Source of the DNA: Massilia sp. WG5
GTDB lineage: Bacteria > Pseudomonadota > Gammaproteobacteria > Burkholderiales > Burkholderiaceae_D
Direction: 5' to 3'
DNA length: 64,000 bases
NCBI RefSeq assembly: GCF_001412595.2
Contig: NZ_CP012640.2
Coordinates: 5,270,001 to 5,334,000 of the forward strand
Below are positions 43,231-51,873 of the stretch, piece after piece. Numbering within the stretch: the stretch's first letter is position 1; each line of letters opens with the position of its first letter. A model generated the notes under the pieces. That model had not been told where the DNA came from, searched no databases, and worked only from the letters and a program-made list of their open reading frames with translations. Made by a program: the position numbers and the translations under genes.

Positions 43231-46104
43231 TTACTGCGGCGCCTTCTGCGCCACCTGTACCGGCGCCGGCGCCGCCGGCTTCTCCGGATTCAACACCACC
43301 TGCACGTAGTTATCCGGCTTCAGGTAGCGCTGCGCCGCCGCCTTCAGGTCCGCCACGCTCAGTTTCTGCACTTCCTTGTCGAAGGTGAGGATGGTGGCCG
43401 GGTCGGTGCCCTCGGTCAGGGAGGTCTGCAGCGCCGCCAGCCAGTAGCCGTTTTCCTTCAATGACTTGCGGTAGGTCTGCAGCCAGTTGGTCTTGACCTT
43501 GTCGAGGTCGGCCTGGTCCGGGCCCTGGGTACGCATGCGCTCGATCTCGGCGAAGGTCGCGCTGACGACCTTGTCGACGTTTTCCGGCCCGGTCGGCAGG
43601 GTCACGCCCACCGTGTAGTGGCTGTAGGGGATGCGCGTCATCGAAGCTTCCATGCCGCCGCCGTAGATCAGTCCCATCTTCTCGCGCAGCAGGTCGATGA
43701 TGCGGATGTTCATCACCTCGGTCAGGGCCGACAGGCGCAGCTCTTCCAGTTCGTTGACCTCGGCGGCGCCGGTGAAGGTCAGCGAGACCGTGCTCTTGTC
43801 TTCGGAGCCGCTGTTCACCTCTTTCTTGACCACGCCTTTCACGGGACGCAGGCCGAGGTCGCGGAAGGCCACCGGGATGTCGGGCGCCGGCAGGCTGGCG
43901 AGGTAGGTCGCCAGCAGCGGCTTGATGGCGGCGACGTCGAAGCTGCCGACGAAGATGAAGGTCAGGTCCTTCGCGCTGGAGAAGCGCTGGCGGTAGATGT
44001 CGATCGCACGGTCCAGGTCGATGCCGGCGAAGTCCTCGGGACGCGGGGCGCGCGGCGCGCGGGGATTGTCGCCGTACAGGGTCGACACCAGCACGTCGCC
44101 GAAGTGGGCGCCCGGCTGGGCGGCGCGGTTGCGCGCCAGTTCGATCTGCTTGCCGATGAACGATTTATACAGATTCTCGTCGCGGCGCACGCCGGCGAAC
44201 TTCAACCACACCATCTGCAGCATGGTCTCGATATCGGTGGCGCCTGCGGTGCCGGCGACGACGTCGGTGTTGTTGCCCAGGCCGGCGCTGACGGCGGCCG
44301 CCTTGCCGGCCAGGATCTTGCGCATGTCGAGCGGCGAAAAATCCTTCAGGCCCATCGCGGCGACGATGATGTCGGCGTAGCGGGCGTTGACCATGTCCTT
44401 GGTGTCGAACAGGCTCTGGCCGCCGAAACGCGTGGCGCTCATCAGGACCTGGTCGTTGCGGAAGCTGGTCGGCTTCAGGATCACCTTGACGCCGTTCGAC
44501 AGCAGCAGGTGCGTGGTGCCGAGGCGCTCGTCGCGGCTCTCGCCGACGATCTTGCCCGGGCTGGGCGGGTGGTCCATCAGCTGCGCCGCCACCGCCTTCT
44601 CGTCGTGCGCTTTCACGTCGCGCCGTTCGGCGGCGTCGACCGCGGCCAGCAGCTCGGCGCCGGTCGGAATCGGCGCGTCCTGCTTGGCCGGACCGGTGTA
44701 GATCACCAGCTTGCCGGAATCAGCGGGAATGGTGCGGCGCGCATAGGCGTTGATTTCGTCGACGCCGATGCCGGGCAGGAGTTCGCTGACGTAGCGGTAT
44801 TCGTTCTCGATGCCGGGGATCGATTCGCCTTCCAGGAAGTTGCGGATGTATTCGGCGGCCATGCCGGCCGAGTCGGTCTTGTCGCGTTCGTTCCAGGCGC
44901 GTTCGTAGGTGCGCATCACGTTCTTCTTCATGCGCTCCAGTTCGGCGCCGCTGAAGCCGAAGCGGCGCGCGCGTTCGTTTTCCTGCACCAGCGCGTCGAT
45001 CGCCGGGGTCGCGCCGCCATCGCCCAGCGCGGCCGCCGCGTTATAGGAGCGGTAGCGCGGGGTCAGCCGGCCGAGTGCGCTGCTGGCGCCCATGAAGGGC
45101 GGCGAGGGCAGCTGCGACAGTTCCTGCAGGCGCTGGTTCAGCATGCCCGCGAACAGGGCTTCGACCAGCTGTTCGCGGTAGCCGCCGATGGTGGCGCGCT
45201 CGCTGAAGGGCAGCACCGGATAGCGGATCAGCACCGAGGCCGGTCCCGCTTCCTTGTCGGTGACCACCAGCGCCTCGGTATCGGTGCGCGCGGGAATCGG
45301 CGCGTAGCTGCGCGGACGTTCCGCCGCCGGGTTCTTCAGGCCTGCGAAGTGGCGCTTGACCAGCTGCTCGGCCTGGGCCAGGTCGATGTCGCCGACCGCC
45401 ACCACCGCCATCAGGTCAGGACGGTACCAGTCGCGGTAGAAGCGGCGCAGCGCGTCAGGCCGGAAATTGCGCAGGATGTCTTCCTTGCCGATCGGGAGGC
45501 GCTCGGCGTAGCGCGAGCCGTTGTACATCTTCGGCATCAGCACTTTCTGCATGCGGTTGCCGGCGCCTTTGCCGAGACGGAGTTCCTCGAGCACGATGTC
45601 GCGTTCCTTGTCGATGTCGGCATCGTTCAGGGTCAGGCCCTGGGCCCAGTCCTGCAGCACCTGGAAGGCCTTGTCCAGGTCCTGCCTGCGTTCGGCCGGC
45701 ACCGGCAGCACGTAGACGGTTTCGTCGAAGGAGGTATAGGCGTTCAGGTCGGCGCCGAACTTCACGCCGATCGACTGCAGGTAGGACACCAGTTCGTGCT
45801 TCTTGAAATGGGTCGAGCCGTTGAAGGCCATGTGCTCGGTGAAGTGGGCCAGGCCCTGCTGGTCCTCGTCTTCGAGGATGGAGCCGGCCTTCACCACCAG
45901 GCGCAGCTCCACCTTGTGTTCGGGCTTGCGGTTCCGCTGGATGTAGTAGGTGAGGCCGTTGGGCAGCTTGCCGACCTTGAGCTGGGGCGCGACCGGCAGC
46001 GGCGCATTCAGGTCGAGCGCTGCGGCGTTCGCCAGGGACGGGGCCAGCGGCAGGGTGGCCAGAATGGCGGCGAGCAGGGTGGTGCGGACGAGGCGGACGG
46101 TCAT
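43231..46104 (-). CDS. M16-family insulinase-type zinc peptidase, exported
   Basis: A 957-residue protein with a signal peptide (MTVRLVRTTLLAAILATLPLAPSLANA-A). The inverted zinc motif HxxEH is at residues 87-91 (HFTEH) and a downstream Glu is in DIVLEELRLG. A second, inactive M16 half follows (from about VIVLKPTSFRNDQVL), and the total length is typical of pitrilysin-type double-domain peptidases. It should degrade peptides in the periplasm. The Pro/Ala/Gln-rich C terminus (APAPVQVAQKAPQ) is unusual. It is convergent with the S9 gene and divergent from ribBA. Confidence 0.93.
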   Translation of the reverse strand: MTVRLVRTTLLAAILATLPLAPSLANAAALDLNAPLPVAPQLKVGKLPNGLTYYIQRNRKPEHKVELRLVVKAGSILEDEDQQGLAHFTEHMAFNGSTHFKKHELVSYLQSIGVKFGADLNAYTSFDETVYVLPVPAERRQDLDKAFQVLQDWAQGLTLNDADIDKERDIVLEELRLGKGAGNRMQKVLMPKMYNGSRYAERLPIGKEDILRNFRPDALRRFYRDWYRPDLMAVVAVGDIDLAQAEQLVKRHFAGLKNPAAERPRSYAPIPARTDTEALVVTDKEAGPASVLIRYPVLPFSERATIGGYREQLVEALFAGMLNQRLQELSQLPSPPFMGASSALGRLTPRYRSYNAAAALGDGGATPAIDALVQENERARRFGFSGAELERMKKNVMRTYERAWNERDKTDSAGMAAEYIRNFLEGESIPGIENEYRYVSELLPGIGVDEINAYARRTIPADSGKLVIYTGPAKQDAPIPTGAELLAAVDAAERRDVKAHDEKAVAAQLMDHPPSPGKIVGESRDERLGTTHLLLSNGVKVILKPTSFRNDQVLMSATRFGGQSLFDTKDMVNARYADIIVAAMGLKDFSPLDMRKILAGKAAAVSAGLGNNTDVVAGTAGATDIETMLQMVWLKFAGVRRDENLYKSFIGKQIELARNRAAQPGAHFGDVLVSTLYGDNPRAPRAPRPEDFAGIDLDRAIDIYRQRFSSAKDLTFIFVGSFDVAAIKPLLATYLASLPAPDIPVAFRDLGLRPVKGVVKKEVNSGSEDKSTVSLTFTGAAEVNELEELRLSALTEVMNIRIIDLLREKMGLIYGGGMEASMTRIPYSHYTVGVTLPTGPENVDKVVSATFAEIERMRTQGPDQADLDKVKTNWLQTYRKSLKENGYWLAALQTSLTEGTDPATILTFDKEVQKLSVADLKAAAQRYLKPDNYVQVVLNPEKPAAPAPVQVAQKAPQ

Positions 46105-46347
46105 GCGAAGGTGCTCCGGTTGAGCAATAAAAATCCATTCTACCGCGCGCTTCAGGCTGCACAGTTGTTGCTAACCGCCATTCTTGCACTGGAACAGTGC
46201 GGATCGACGAAGGTGTCGTTGTCATTATGCAACAACCTCATCGGCCTGGCGCCGGCGTAGCGGGCGCGGGACAAGGATTGCCGCCATCCGGCCCGGTGAA
46301 ACACTGGCAAATCCATTAAAATAACGGGTTTCAGCACAGGACTGCGC

Positions 46348-47454
46348 ATGCCTATCTCCACCACCCAGGAAATCGTCGACGAACTGCGCGCCGGGCGCAT
46401 GGTCATTCTGGTCGACGAGGAAGACCGCGAGAACGAGGGCGACCTGGTGCTCGCCGCCGAACACGTCACGCCGGAAGCGATCAACTTCATGATCCGCCAC
46501 GCGCGCGGCCTGGTCTGCCTGACCCTGTCGGAAGAGATCTGCGACCGCCTCGAGCTGCCGATGATGACGACCCGCAACGGTACCTCCTTCGGCACCAACT
46601 TCACGGTCTCGATCGAGGCGGCCGAAGGCGTCACCACCGGCATCTCGGCGGCCGACCGCGCCCGCACCATCCAGGTGGCGGTGGCGAAGAACGCGAAGCC
46701 GGAAGACCTGGTCCAGCCGGGCCACATCTTCCCGCTGCGCGCGGTGAAGGGCGGGGTCCTGATGCGCGCCGGCCATACCGAAGCGGGCTGCGACCTGACC
46801 GAGATGGCGGGCCTGACCCCGGCCTCGGTGATCTGCGAGATCATCAAGGAAGACGGCACCATGGCGCGCCTGCCGGACCTGCTCGAGTTCGCCGAAGAGC
46901 ACAAGCTGAAGATCGGCACCATCGCCGACCTGATCCATTACCGCAGCCAGACCGAGTCGCTGGTCGAGCGCGTGGCCGAGCGCCAGCTGTCGACCGTGCA
47001 CGGCGACTTCCGCCTGGTCGCCTTCCGCGACAAGCCGAGCGGCTCGGCCCACCTGGCCCTGGTGCACGGCGAGCCGGATGGCGACAAGGAAACCCTGGTG
47101 CGCGTGCACCAGCCGGTATCGGTCGTCGACCTGCTCGACAACCGCGCGACCACGCACTCGTGGAACCTGTCGTCGGCGATGCAGGCGATCCAGGCCGCGG
47201 AATCCGGCGTGATCGTGCTGCTGAACTGCGGCGAGACCGCGGACGAGCTGTTCAGCCAGTTCGCGGACAAGTCGGCGCCGCGCCCGGCGAGCCGCGCCGC
47301 CAACCTCGACCTGCGCACCTACGGCATCGGCGCCCAGATCCTGAAGCTGGTCGGCGTGCGCCGGATGAAGCTGCTGGCGAACCCGCGCAAGATGCCTTCC
47401 ATGGTCGGTTTCGACCTGGAAGTGACGGGCTACCTGCCGAAGCCGGAAGCGTAA
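46348..47454 (+). CDS. ribBA: 3,4-dihydroxy-2-butanone-4-phosphate synthase with degenerate RibA domain
   Basis: A 368-residue protein. The N-terminal RibB domain (residues 1-200) has EEDRENEGDLV, GHIFPLRA and the catalytic segment RAGHTEAGCDL. The C-terminal half aligns with GTP cyclohydrolase II, but the zinc Cys motif that normally follows VRVH is missing (VRVHQPVSVVDLLDN here), so it should not open GTP. The protein is best called RibB with a non-catalytic RibA-like domain. No FMN riboswitch is seen in the 243-bp leader. ribH follows after 87 bp. Confidence 0.92.
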   Translation: MPISTTQEIVDELRAGRMVILVDEEDRENEGDLVLAAEHVTPEAINFMIRHARGLVCLTLSEEICDRLELPMMTTRNGTSFGTNFTVSIEAAEGVTTGISAADRARTIQVAVAKNAKPEDLVQPGHIFPLRAVKGGVLMRAGHTEAGCDLTEMAGLTPASVICEIIKEDGTMARLPDLLEFAEEHKLKIGTIADLIHYRSQTESLVERVAERQLSTVHGDFRLVAFRDKPSGSAHLALVHGEPDGDKETLVRVHQPVSVVDLLDNRATTHSWNLSSAMQAIQAAESGVIVLLNCGETADELFSQFADKSAPRPASRAANLDLRTYGIGAQILKLVGVRRMKLLANPRKMPSMVGFDLEVTGYLPKPEA

Positions 47455-47541
47455 GCATTCAAGCGTATCAGGCGCGAGCGACGCGCCCGACGCGCTACCA
47501 TTCAACTATTCTATTTACAGTACACAGAAAAAGAGGCAGCC

Positions 47542-48021
47542 ATGACGGTAGGAACTTTTGAAAGCAATATGCAGGGTGAAGGCCTGCGCATCGGGATCGT
47601 GCAGGCACGATTCAATGCCGACGTCGGCCATGGCCTGCTGTCGGCTTGCCTGGCGGAACTGAAGCACCTGGGCGTGGCCGACGAGGACATCCTGCACGTG
47701 ACCGTGCCGGGCGCCCTGGAAATCCCGCTGGCCCTGCAGAAGATGGCTGAAACCCAGCAGTTCGACGCCCTGGTCGCCCTGGGCGCCGTGATCCGCGGCG
47801 AGACCTACCACTTCGAGCTGGTCTCGAACGAGTCGGGTGCCGGCATCACCCGCATCGGCCTGGACTACGGCATGCCGATCGCCAACGCCGTGCTGACCAC
47901 CGAGAACGACGAGCAGGCCGAAGCGCGCATGGCCGAGAAGGGCACGGACGCTGCCCGTGTTGCCGTCGAGATGGCCAACCTGCTGCTCGGTCTCGAAGAG
48001 CTGCAGGCCGAAGACGAATAA
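47542..48021 (+). CDS. ribH: 6,7-dimethyl-8-ribityllumazine synthase
   Basis: A 159-residue protein that condenses the RibA/D branch and the RibB product to lumazine, forming multimeric shells. Motifs [46 protein letters not shown] and [14 protein letters not shown] are typical. It sits 16 bp before nusB, the usual ribH-nusB pair. Confidence 0.97.
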   Translation: MTVGTFESNMQGEGLRIGIVQARFNADVGHGLLSACLAELKHLGVADEDILHVTVPGALEIPLALQKMAETQQFDALVALGAVIRGETYHFELVSNESGAGITRIGLDYGMPIANAVLTTENDEQAEARMAEKGTDAARVAVEMANLLLGLEELQAEDE

Positions 48022-48037
48022 GTATCAAGGTAAGAAC

Positions 48038-48508
48038 ATGACTGACAAGAGCATTCACGCCAACCCGAACAAGAACCGCACGCCGCGGCACCGCGCGCGC
48101 GAGTTCGCGCTGCAGGGCCTGTACCAGTGGCTGCTGAACAATGAGCCGGCCTCGACGGTCGCCAAGCACATCCGCGCGGCCCACGGCTTCGACAAGGCCG
48201 ACAGCGAATACTTCACCGAGCTGCTGAACGGCACGATCGCGCAATCGGTCGAACTGCGCGAGACCCTGTCCTCGACCGTCGACCGCCCGATCGCCGAGCT
48301 GTCGCCGATCGAGCACGCGGCGCTGCTGCTGGGCGCCTGGGAGCTGAAGAACAAGATCGAGATTCCCTACCGCGTCGTGATCAACGAAGCGGTCGAGCTG
48401 ACCAAGTCCTTCGGCGGCATCGACGGCCACAAGTACGTGAACGGCGTGCTGGACCGCCTTGCGGGCAAGCTGCGCCAGGACGAGGTGGCGGCGGACGCCA
48501 AGCGCTGA
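48038..48508 (+). CDS. nusB: Transcription antitermination protein NusB
   Basis: A 156-residue all-helical protein with RHRAREFALQGLYQWLL, LLLGAWELKNKIEIPYRVVINEAVELTKSFG and KYVNGVLDRLA. With NusE (S10) it binds boxA of rRNA leaders for antitermination. ATG 48038 (MTDKSIHANPN) is chosen; a frame from 47957 overlaps ribH. A strong terminator follows. Confidence 0.96.
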   Translation: MTDKSIHANPNKNRTPRHRAREFALQGLYQWLLNNEPASTVAKHIRAAHGFDKADSEYFTELLNGTIAQSVELRETLSSTVDRPIAELSPIEHAALLLGAWELKNKIEIPYRVVINEAVELTKSFGGIDGHKYVNGVLDRLAGKLRQDEVAADAKR

Positions 48509-48534
48509 TCGCTGCGCTCTATATATAGATGTGT

Positions 48535-48569
48535 AAAAACCGCCCCGGGAGACCGGGGCGGTTTTTTTT
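48535..48569 (+). terminator. Rho-independent terminator of the ribBA-ribH-nusB transcript
   Basis: A 14-bp stem (48535-48548 with 48553-48566) of AAAAACCGCCCCGG and its complement encloses a GAGA loop; the T run is eight bases. It starts 27 bp after nusB. Confidence 0.95.
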
Positions 48570-48591
48570 ATGTGTTGGCGCTTGAACGTCG

Positions 48592-48609
48592 TCCCCGCGA
48601 AGGCGGGGA
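48592..48609. repeat. Dispersed CCCCGC-GCGGGG palindrome, copy 3
   Basis: The core TCCCCGC-GAAG-GCGGGGA with flanks GTCG and TCCAG has the form of the widespread proteobacterial extragenic repeat. It lies between the nusB terminator and the terminator of the transglycosylase gene. Confidence 0.75.
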
Positions 48610-48631
48610 TCCAGGTAGCTTGCGTGTCTGC

Positions 48632-48673
48632 TAAAAAAAGAAGGCCGCCGCGGCTCCCGCCAACGACGGCCTT
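48632..48673 (-). terminator. Terminator of the lytic transglycosylase gene
   Basis: The stem AAGGCCG/CGGCCTT (48641-48647 with 48667-48673) is followed on the minus strand by seven T. It begins 14 bp past the stop codon of the gene. Confidence 0.8.
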
Positions 48674-48686
48674 CGACCAGGGATCG

Positions 48687-49589
48687 TTACAGACCGGCGA
48701 CCGTTTCGCCAGCCTGGCTCGCGCCGTGCGCGACCTCGGCGGCGACGCTGTCGGCCTTGGACGGCGCCGGTGCGGACTTCTGCACCAGTTGCGGCGCCGG
48801 CGTGGACGGCGGGGTATAGATCGGCACGTTCTTGCCGCTCGCGACCTGCTTCAGGCGGCGGTACTCGGCCAGCACCTTGTTGCCGTAGCCGGAATCGTTC
48901 TCGAAGGCGGCGGCGCCGACATAGGTCTTCAGGCCGCCTTCGACGGAACCGGTGCGGGTCACGTAATCCTTCAGGATCTGGGCGCCGACACGGATGTTGG
49001 CGACCGGATTCAGGGCAGCTTCCTTGCCGCCGACTTCCTCGAACTTGTCGCTGTGGACCTTCGACATGACCTGCATCAGGCCCTGCGCGCCCATCGGGCT
49101 TTCCGCGAAGGGATTCAGGCCCGATTCGATCGCCATCACGGCCAGGATCAGCAGCGGGTCGAGCTTGATCTCGTGGGCGGTGCTGTAGGCGGTGGAGACC
49201 AGCATGTTGGCGGCGTCGCCGGCAACCCGGTAACGGCGCGACAGCCATTCTGTCACGTACTTCTGCTGGCGCGTGGCGCGTACGGCCTGCTTGTCGTCGC
49301 TGTTGGCGATCTCGACGGCTTCGGCGCGGGCAGCCTGGGCTTGCACCGGGGCGACTGCAACCTGGGCGGTTTGTTGCGGGCTCAAGAAATCCGACACCCG
49401 TTTTGCCAGATCGGGGCGGTAGTAAAGCAGGGCAAGTACTGCGACTGCGGAAAGACCGAATACGGTCAGCGTATGTTGTGCTGTGGTTAATACACCACGT
49501 GCCGCTTTGGTCACGGAAGACCACGTGACTGGCTGGCTGGCCATGTTTTGGACGAGCCTTGCGCTCGTACCGATGAAGCGATGAATCAT
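48687..49589 (-). CDS. Membrane-anchored lytic transglycosylase (SLT domain)
   Basis: A 300-residue protein. One membrane helix (about residues 43-60, LTVFGLSAVAVLALLYY) anchors it; the SLT domain follows with the catalytic Glu in LAVMAIESGLNPFA, then SPMGAQGLMQVM and ALNPVANIRVGAQILKDYV. It cuts peptidoglycan glycan strands with 1,6-anhydro-MurNAc formation. The C-terminal Pro/Ala tail is low-complexity. GGAGAG precedes ATG 49589; the longer frame to 49667 has no support. Confidence 0.92.
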   Translation of the reverse strand: MIHRFIGTSARLVQNMASQPVTWSSVTKAARGVLTTAQHTLTVFGLSAVAVLALLYYRPDLAKRVSDFLSPQQTAQVAVAPVQAQAARAEAVEIANSDDKQAVRATRQQKYVTEWLSRRYRVAGDAANMLVSTAYSTAHEIKLDPLLILAVMAIESGLNPFAESPMGAQGLMQVMSKVHSDKFEEVGGKEAALNPVANIRVGAQILKDYVTRTGSVEGGLKTYVGAAAFENDSGYGNKVLAEYRRLKQVASGKNVPIYTPPSTPAPQLVQKSAPAPSKADSVAAEVAHGASQAGETVAGL

Positions 49590-50057
49590 CGTCTCTCCTT
49601 TGTCGCGGAAAAAGCGGCCCCGTGCGGCGCAAAAAGCGCTGCTGTTAAGGGTACTAATGCCGTGCATCAGAAACCGTCCGTCGCCGCCTGTCGCGGTCGA
49701 GGAACGCCGTCATTGCTTGCTACAGCTGGGCCGCGCTGCAGTGGAGGCGCCCAGTGGCTAACAACTGTCTCGGGGTTGGTAGGGCAGACGCCCTGTGAAA
49801 ACACTCCTACAATGTCGTTGGGGCCCCGACCCCGTGAAAGTATGAGACCGGCTAAAATCACGTCTTGGACGGGCCTGCCTCACTTAGTACGCCGGATTGT
49901 AGAAGCTGGTTTATATCAAGTCAATACTAGCTCAATCGTGCGTTATTACTTTTAAATCTAACTTTTCTTGCCTAGCTCATCAATTCCGTGGCAAATCAAC
50001 CACTTGCCGCCGATTGTTAGCCCAGCTCAAAAGATGTAAAAAAGAATTAAAAACTAG
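49590..50057. other. 468-bp gene-free region with an AT-rich half
   Basis: Between the divergent transglycosylase and ubiD genes. The first 300 bp look like ordinary leader DNA. From about 49900 to 50057 the sequence is conspicuously AT-rich for this genome, with many TTA/AAT-type tracts and no reading frame of note. I see no RNA gene or convincing promoter boxes. The AT-rich character continues into the first 40 or so codons of ubiD. Confidence 0.7.
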
Positions 50058-51542
50058 ATGAACTATTCGGATTTACGAGATTTTATTGCCAAGTTGCAAG
50101 ATATTGGTGAATTAAAACATGTTTCAGTGCCGGTTTCGCCGAATCTTGAGATGACAGAAGTCTGCGACCGCACGCTGCGGGCTGGTGGGCCAGCTCTTCT
50201 GTTCGATAACCCGACCGGCTATAAAGTTCCCGTGCTCGCCAATCTGTTCGGTACGCCGCGCCGGGTGGCGCTGGGCATGGGCGCCGACGATATTGGCGAG
50301 CTCAGGAAGATCGGCCACGTGCTGGCGCGCCTGAAGGAGCCGGAGCCGCCCAAGGGCTTCAGGGACATCATGAACCTGGGCTCGCTCGTCAAGTCGGTCT
50401 GGGACATGTCGCCCAAAGAAGTGAAGGGCGCCCCCTGCCAGGAGATCGTCTGGGAAGGCAAGGACGTCGACTTGGCGCGCCTGCCGATCCAGCACTGCTG
50501 GCCCGGCGACATCGCGCCCCTGATCACCTGGGGCCTGGTGATTACCAAGGGCCCGCACAAGAAGCGCCAGAATCTTGGCATCTACCGCCAGCAGGTGCTG
50601 GGGCCGAACAAGGTCATCATGCGCTGGCTGGCGCACCGCGGCGGCGCCCTCGATTTCCGCGAGCACTGCATCGCCAACCCGGGCCAGCCCTATCCGGTGG
50701 CGGTGGCGCTGGGCGCCGACCCGGCCACCATCCTGGGCGCGGTGACCCCGGTGCCGGACACCCTGTCCGAATACCAGTTCGCCGGCCTGCTGCGCGGCCA
50801 GCGCACGGTGCTGACCAAGGCCATCGGCAGCGAGTTGCGGGTGCCGGCCTCCGCCGAGATCGTGCTGGAAGGGCATATCTACCCGGATGAAAACCACCCG
50901 TCCGGCTTCGAGCATGCGCTGGAAGGCCCGTACGGCGACCATACCGGCTATTACAACGAACAGGACTGGTTCCCGGTGTTCACCATCGACCGCATCACCA
51001 TGCGGCGCGACCCGATCTACCACTCGACCTACACCGGCAAGCCGCCCGACGAGCCGGCCGTGCTGGGCGTGGCCCTGAACGAAGTCTTCATCCCGCTGCT
51101 GCAGAAGCAGTTCAGCGAGATCACCGACTTCTACCTGCCGCCGGAAGGTTGCAGCTACCGGATGGCGGTGGTGCAGATGAAGAAGCAGTACGCCGGCCAC
51201 GCCAAGCGCGTGATGTTCGGGGTCTGGAGCTTCCTGCGCCAGTTCATGTACACCAAGTTCATCGTGGTGGTGGACGAGGACGTCGACGTGCGCGACTGGA
51301 AGGAAGTGATCTGGGCCATCACGACCCGCGTCGATCCGACCCGCGACACGGTCCTGGTCGACAACACGCCGATCGACTACCTCGACTTCGCTTCGCCGAT
51401 CAGCGGCCTGGGCAGCAAGATGGGCATCGACGCCACCAACAAGTGGCCGGGCGAGACCAACCGCGAATGGGGTACGCCGATCGTCATGGCGCCGGAAGTG
51501 AAGGCGCGCGTGGACGAGATCTGGCAGCAGCTGGGCCTGTAA
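50058..51542 (+). CDS. ubiD: 4-hydroxy-3-polyprenylbenzoate decarboxylase UbiD
   Basis: A 494-residue protein, the family's length (E. coli 497). Segments [48 protein letters not shown] and the C-terminal [27 protein letters not shown] match UbiD. It decarboxylates the ubiquinone precursor with prenylated FMN from UbiX, which is not encoded here. The first 40 or so codons (to about position 50180) use AT-ending codons, unlike the rest of the gene. The gene stands alone. Confidence 0.96.
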   Translation: MNYSDLRDFIAKLQDIGELKHVSVPVSPNLEMTEVCDRTLRAGGPALLFDNPTGYKVPVLANLFGTPRRVALGMGADDIGELRKIGHVLARLKEPEPPKGFRDIMNLGSLVKSVWDMSPKEVKGAPCQEIVWEGKDVDLARLPIQHCWPGDIAPLITWGLVITKGPHKKRQNLGIYRQQVLGPNKVIMRWLAHRGGALDFREHCIANPGQPYPVAVALGADPATILGAVTPVPDTLSEYQFAGLLRGQRTVLTKAIGSELRVPASAEIVLEGHIYPDENHPSGFEHALEGPYGDHTGYYNEQDWFPVFTIDRITMRRDPIYHSTYTGKPPDEPAVLGVALNEVFIPLLQKQFSEITDFYLPPEGCSYRMAVVQMKKQYAGHAKRVMFGVWSFLRQFMYTKFIVVVDEDVDVRDWKEVIWAITTRVDPTRDTVLVDNTPIDYLDFASPISGLGSKMGIDATNKWPGETNREWGTPIVMAPEVKARVDEIWQQLGL

Positions 51543-51626
51543 GGGCAGGGGATTCCATTCGCGCCGTGTACGCGCACTATATATAGTAGTGCCATGTACT
51601 TGGCGCGGATCATCGTTTATTGCGGT

Positions 51627-51655
51627 TTGCCGCCGGCCGCATGCTAGGTTATAAT
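51627..51655 (+). promoter_or_regulatory. Promoter of the 4.5S RNA gene
   Basis: A -35 element TTGCCG (51627-51632) and a perfect -10 element TATAAT (51650-51655) with a 17-bp spacer. The transcript would begin near 51661-51663. Confidence 0.85.
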
Positions 51656-51660
51656 GAGCG

Positions 51661-51760
51661 CTGGCGGGCCCCTGCGCATTGCGGCATGGTTTACCTGGTC
51701 AGGTCGGGAACGAAGCAGCCAAAGCCGTTCACCGCAAGTGCCGCAGATCAGGCTCGCCTC
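51661..51760 (+). ncRNA. ffs: 4.5S RNA (signal recognition particle RNA, small bacterial type)
   Basis: The core GTTTACCTGGTCAGGTCGGG followed by AACGAAGCAGCCAAAGCCG is the conserved SRP RNA hairpin that binds Ffh. The 5' end (GGCGGGCC, 51663-51670) pairs with the 3' end (GGCTCGCC, 51751-51758). The position just upstream of dnaX is common. The RNA joins Ffh in co-translational targeting of membrane proteins. Confidence 0.97.
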
Positions 51761-51771
51761 TTGAATTCATT

Positions 51772-51800
51772 AAAAACAGCTGCCGCGTGCAGCTGTTTTT
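51772..51800 (+). terminator. Terminator of the 4.5S RNA gene
   Basis: The 12-bp stem AAAAACAGCTGC/GCAGCTGTTTTT (51772-51783 with 51789-51800) and its T run follow 12 bp after the RNA. dnaX therefore probably has its own promoter. Confidence 0.9.
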
Positions 51801-51873
51801 GTTTCTGCATACCAAATCCCCGGCGAGCGTCCAAAGTTGCCGCTCCAGGCCCGGTCTACGGTAAAATCGCGGT

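Noticed and set aside
46105-46347. Possible FMN riboswitch before ribBA
   Set aside because: The conserved RFN element pieces were looked for in the leader and not found. The leaders of ribD and ribH also lack it.
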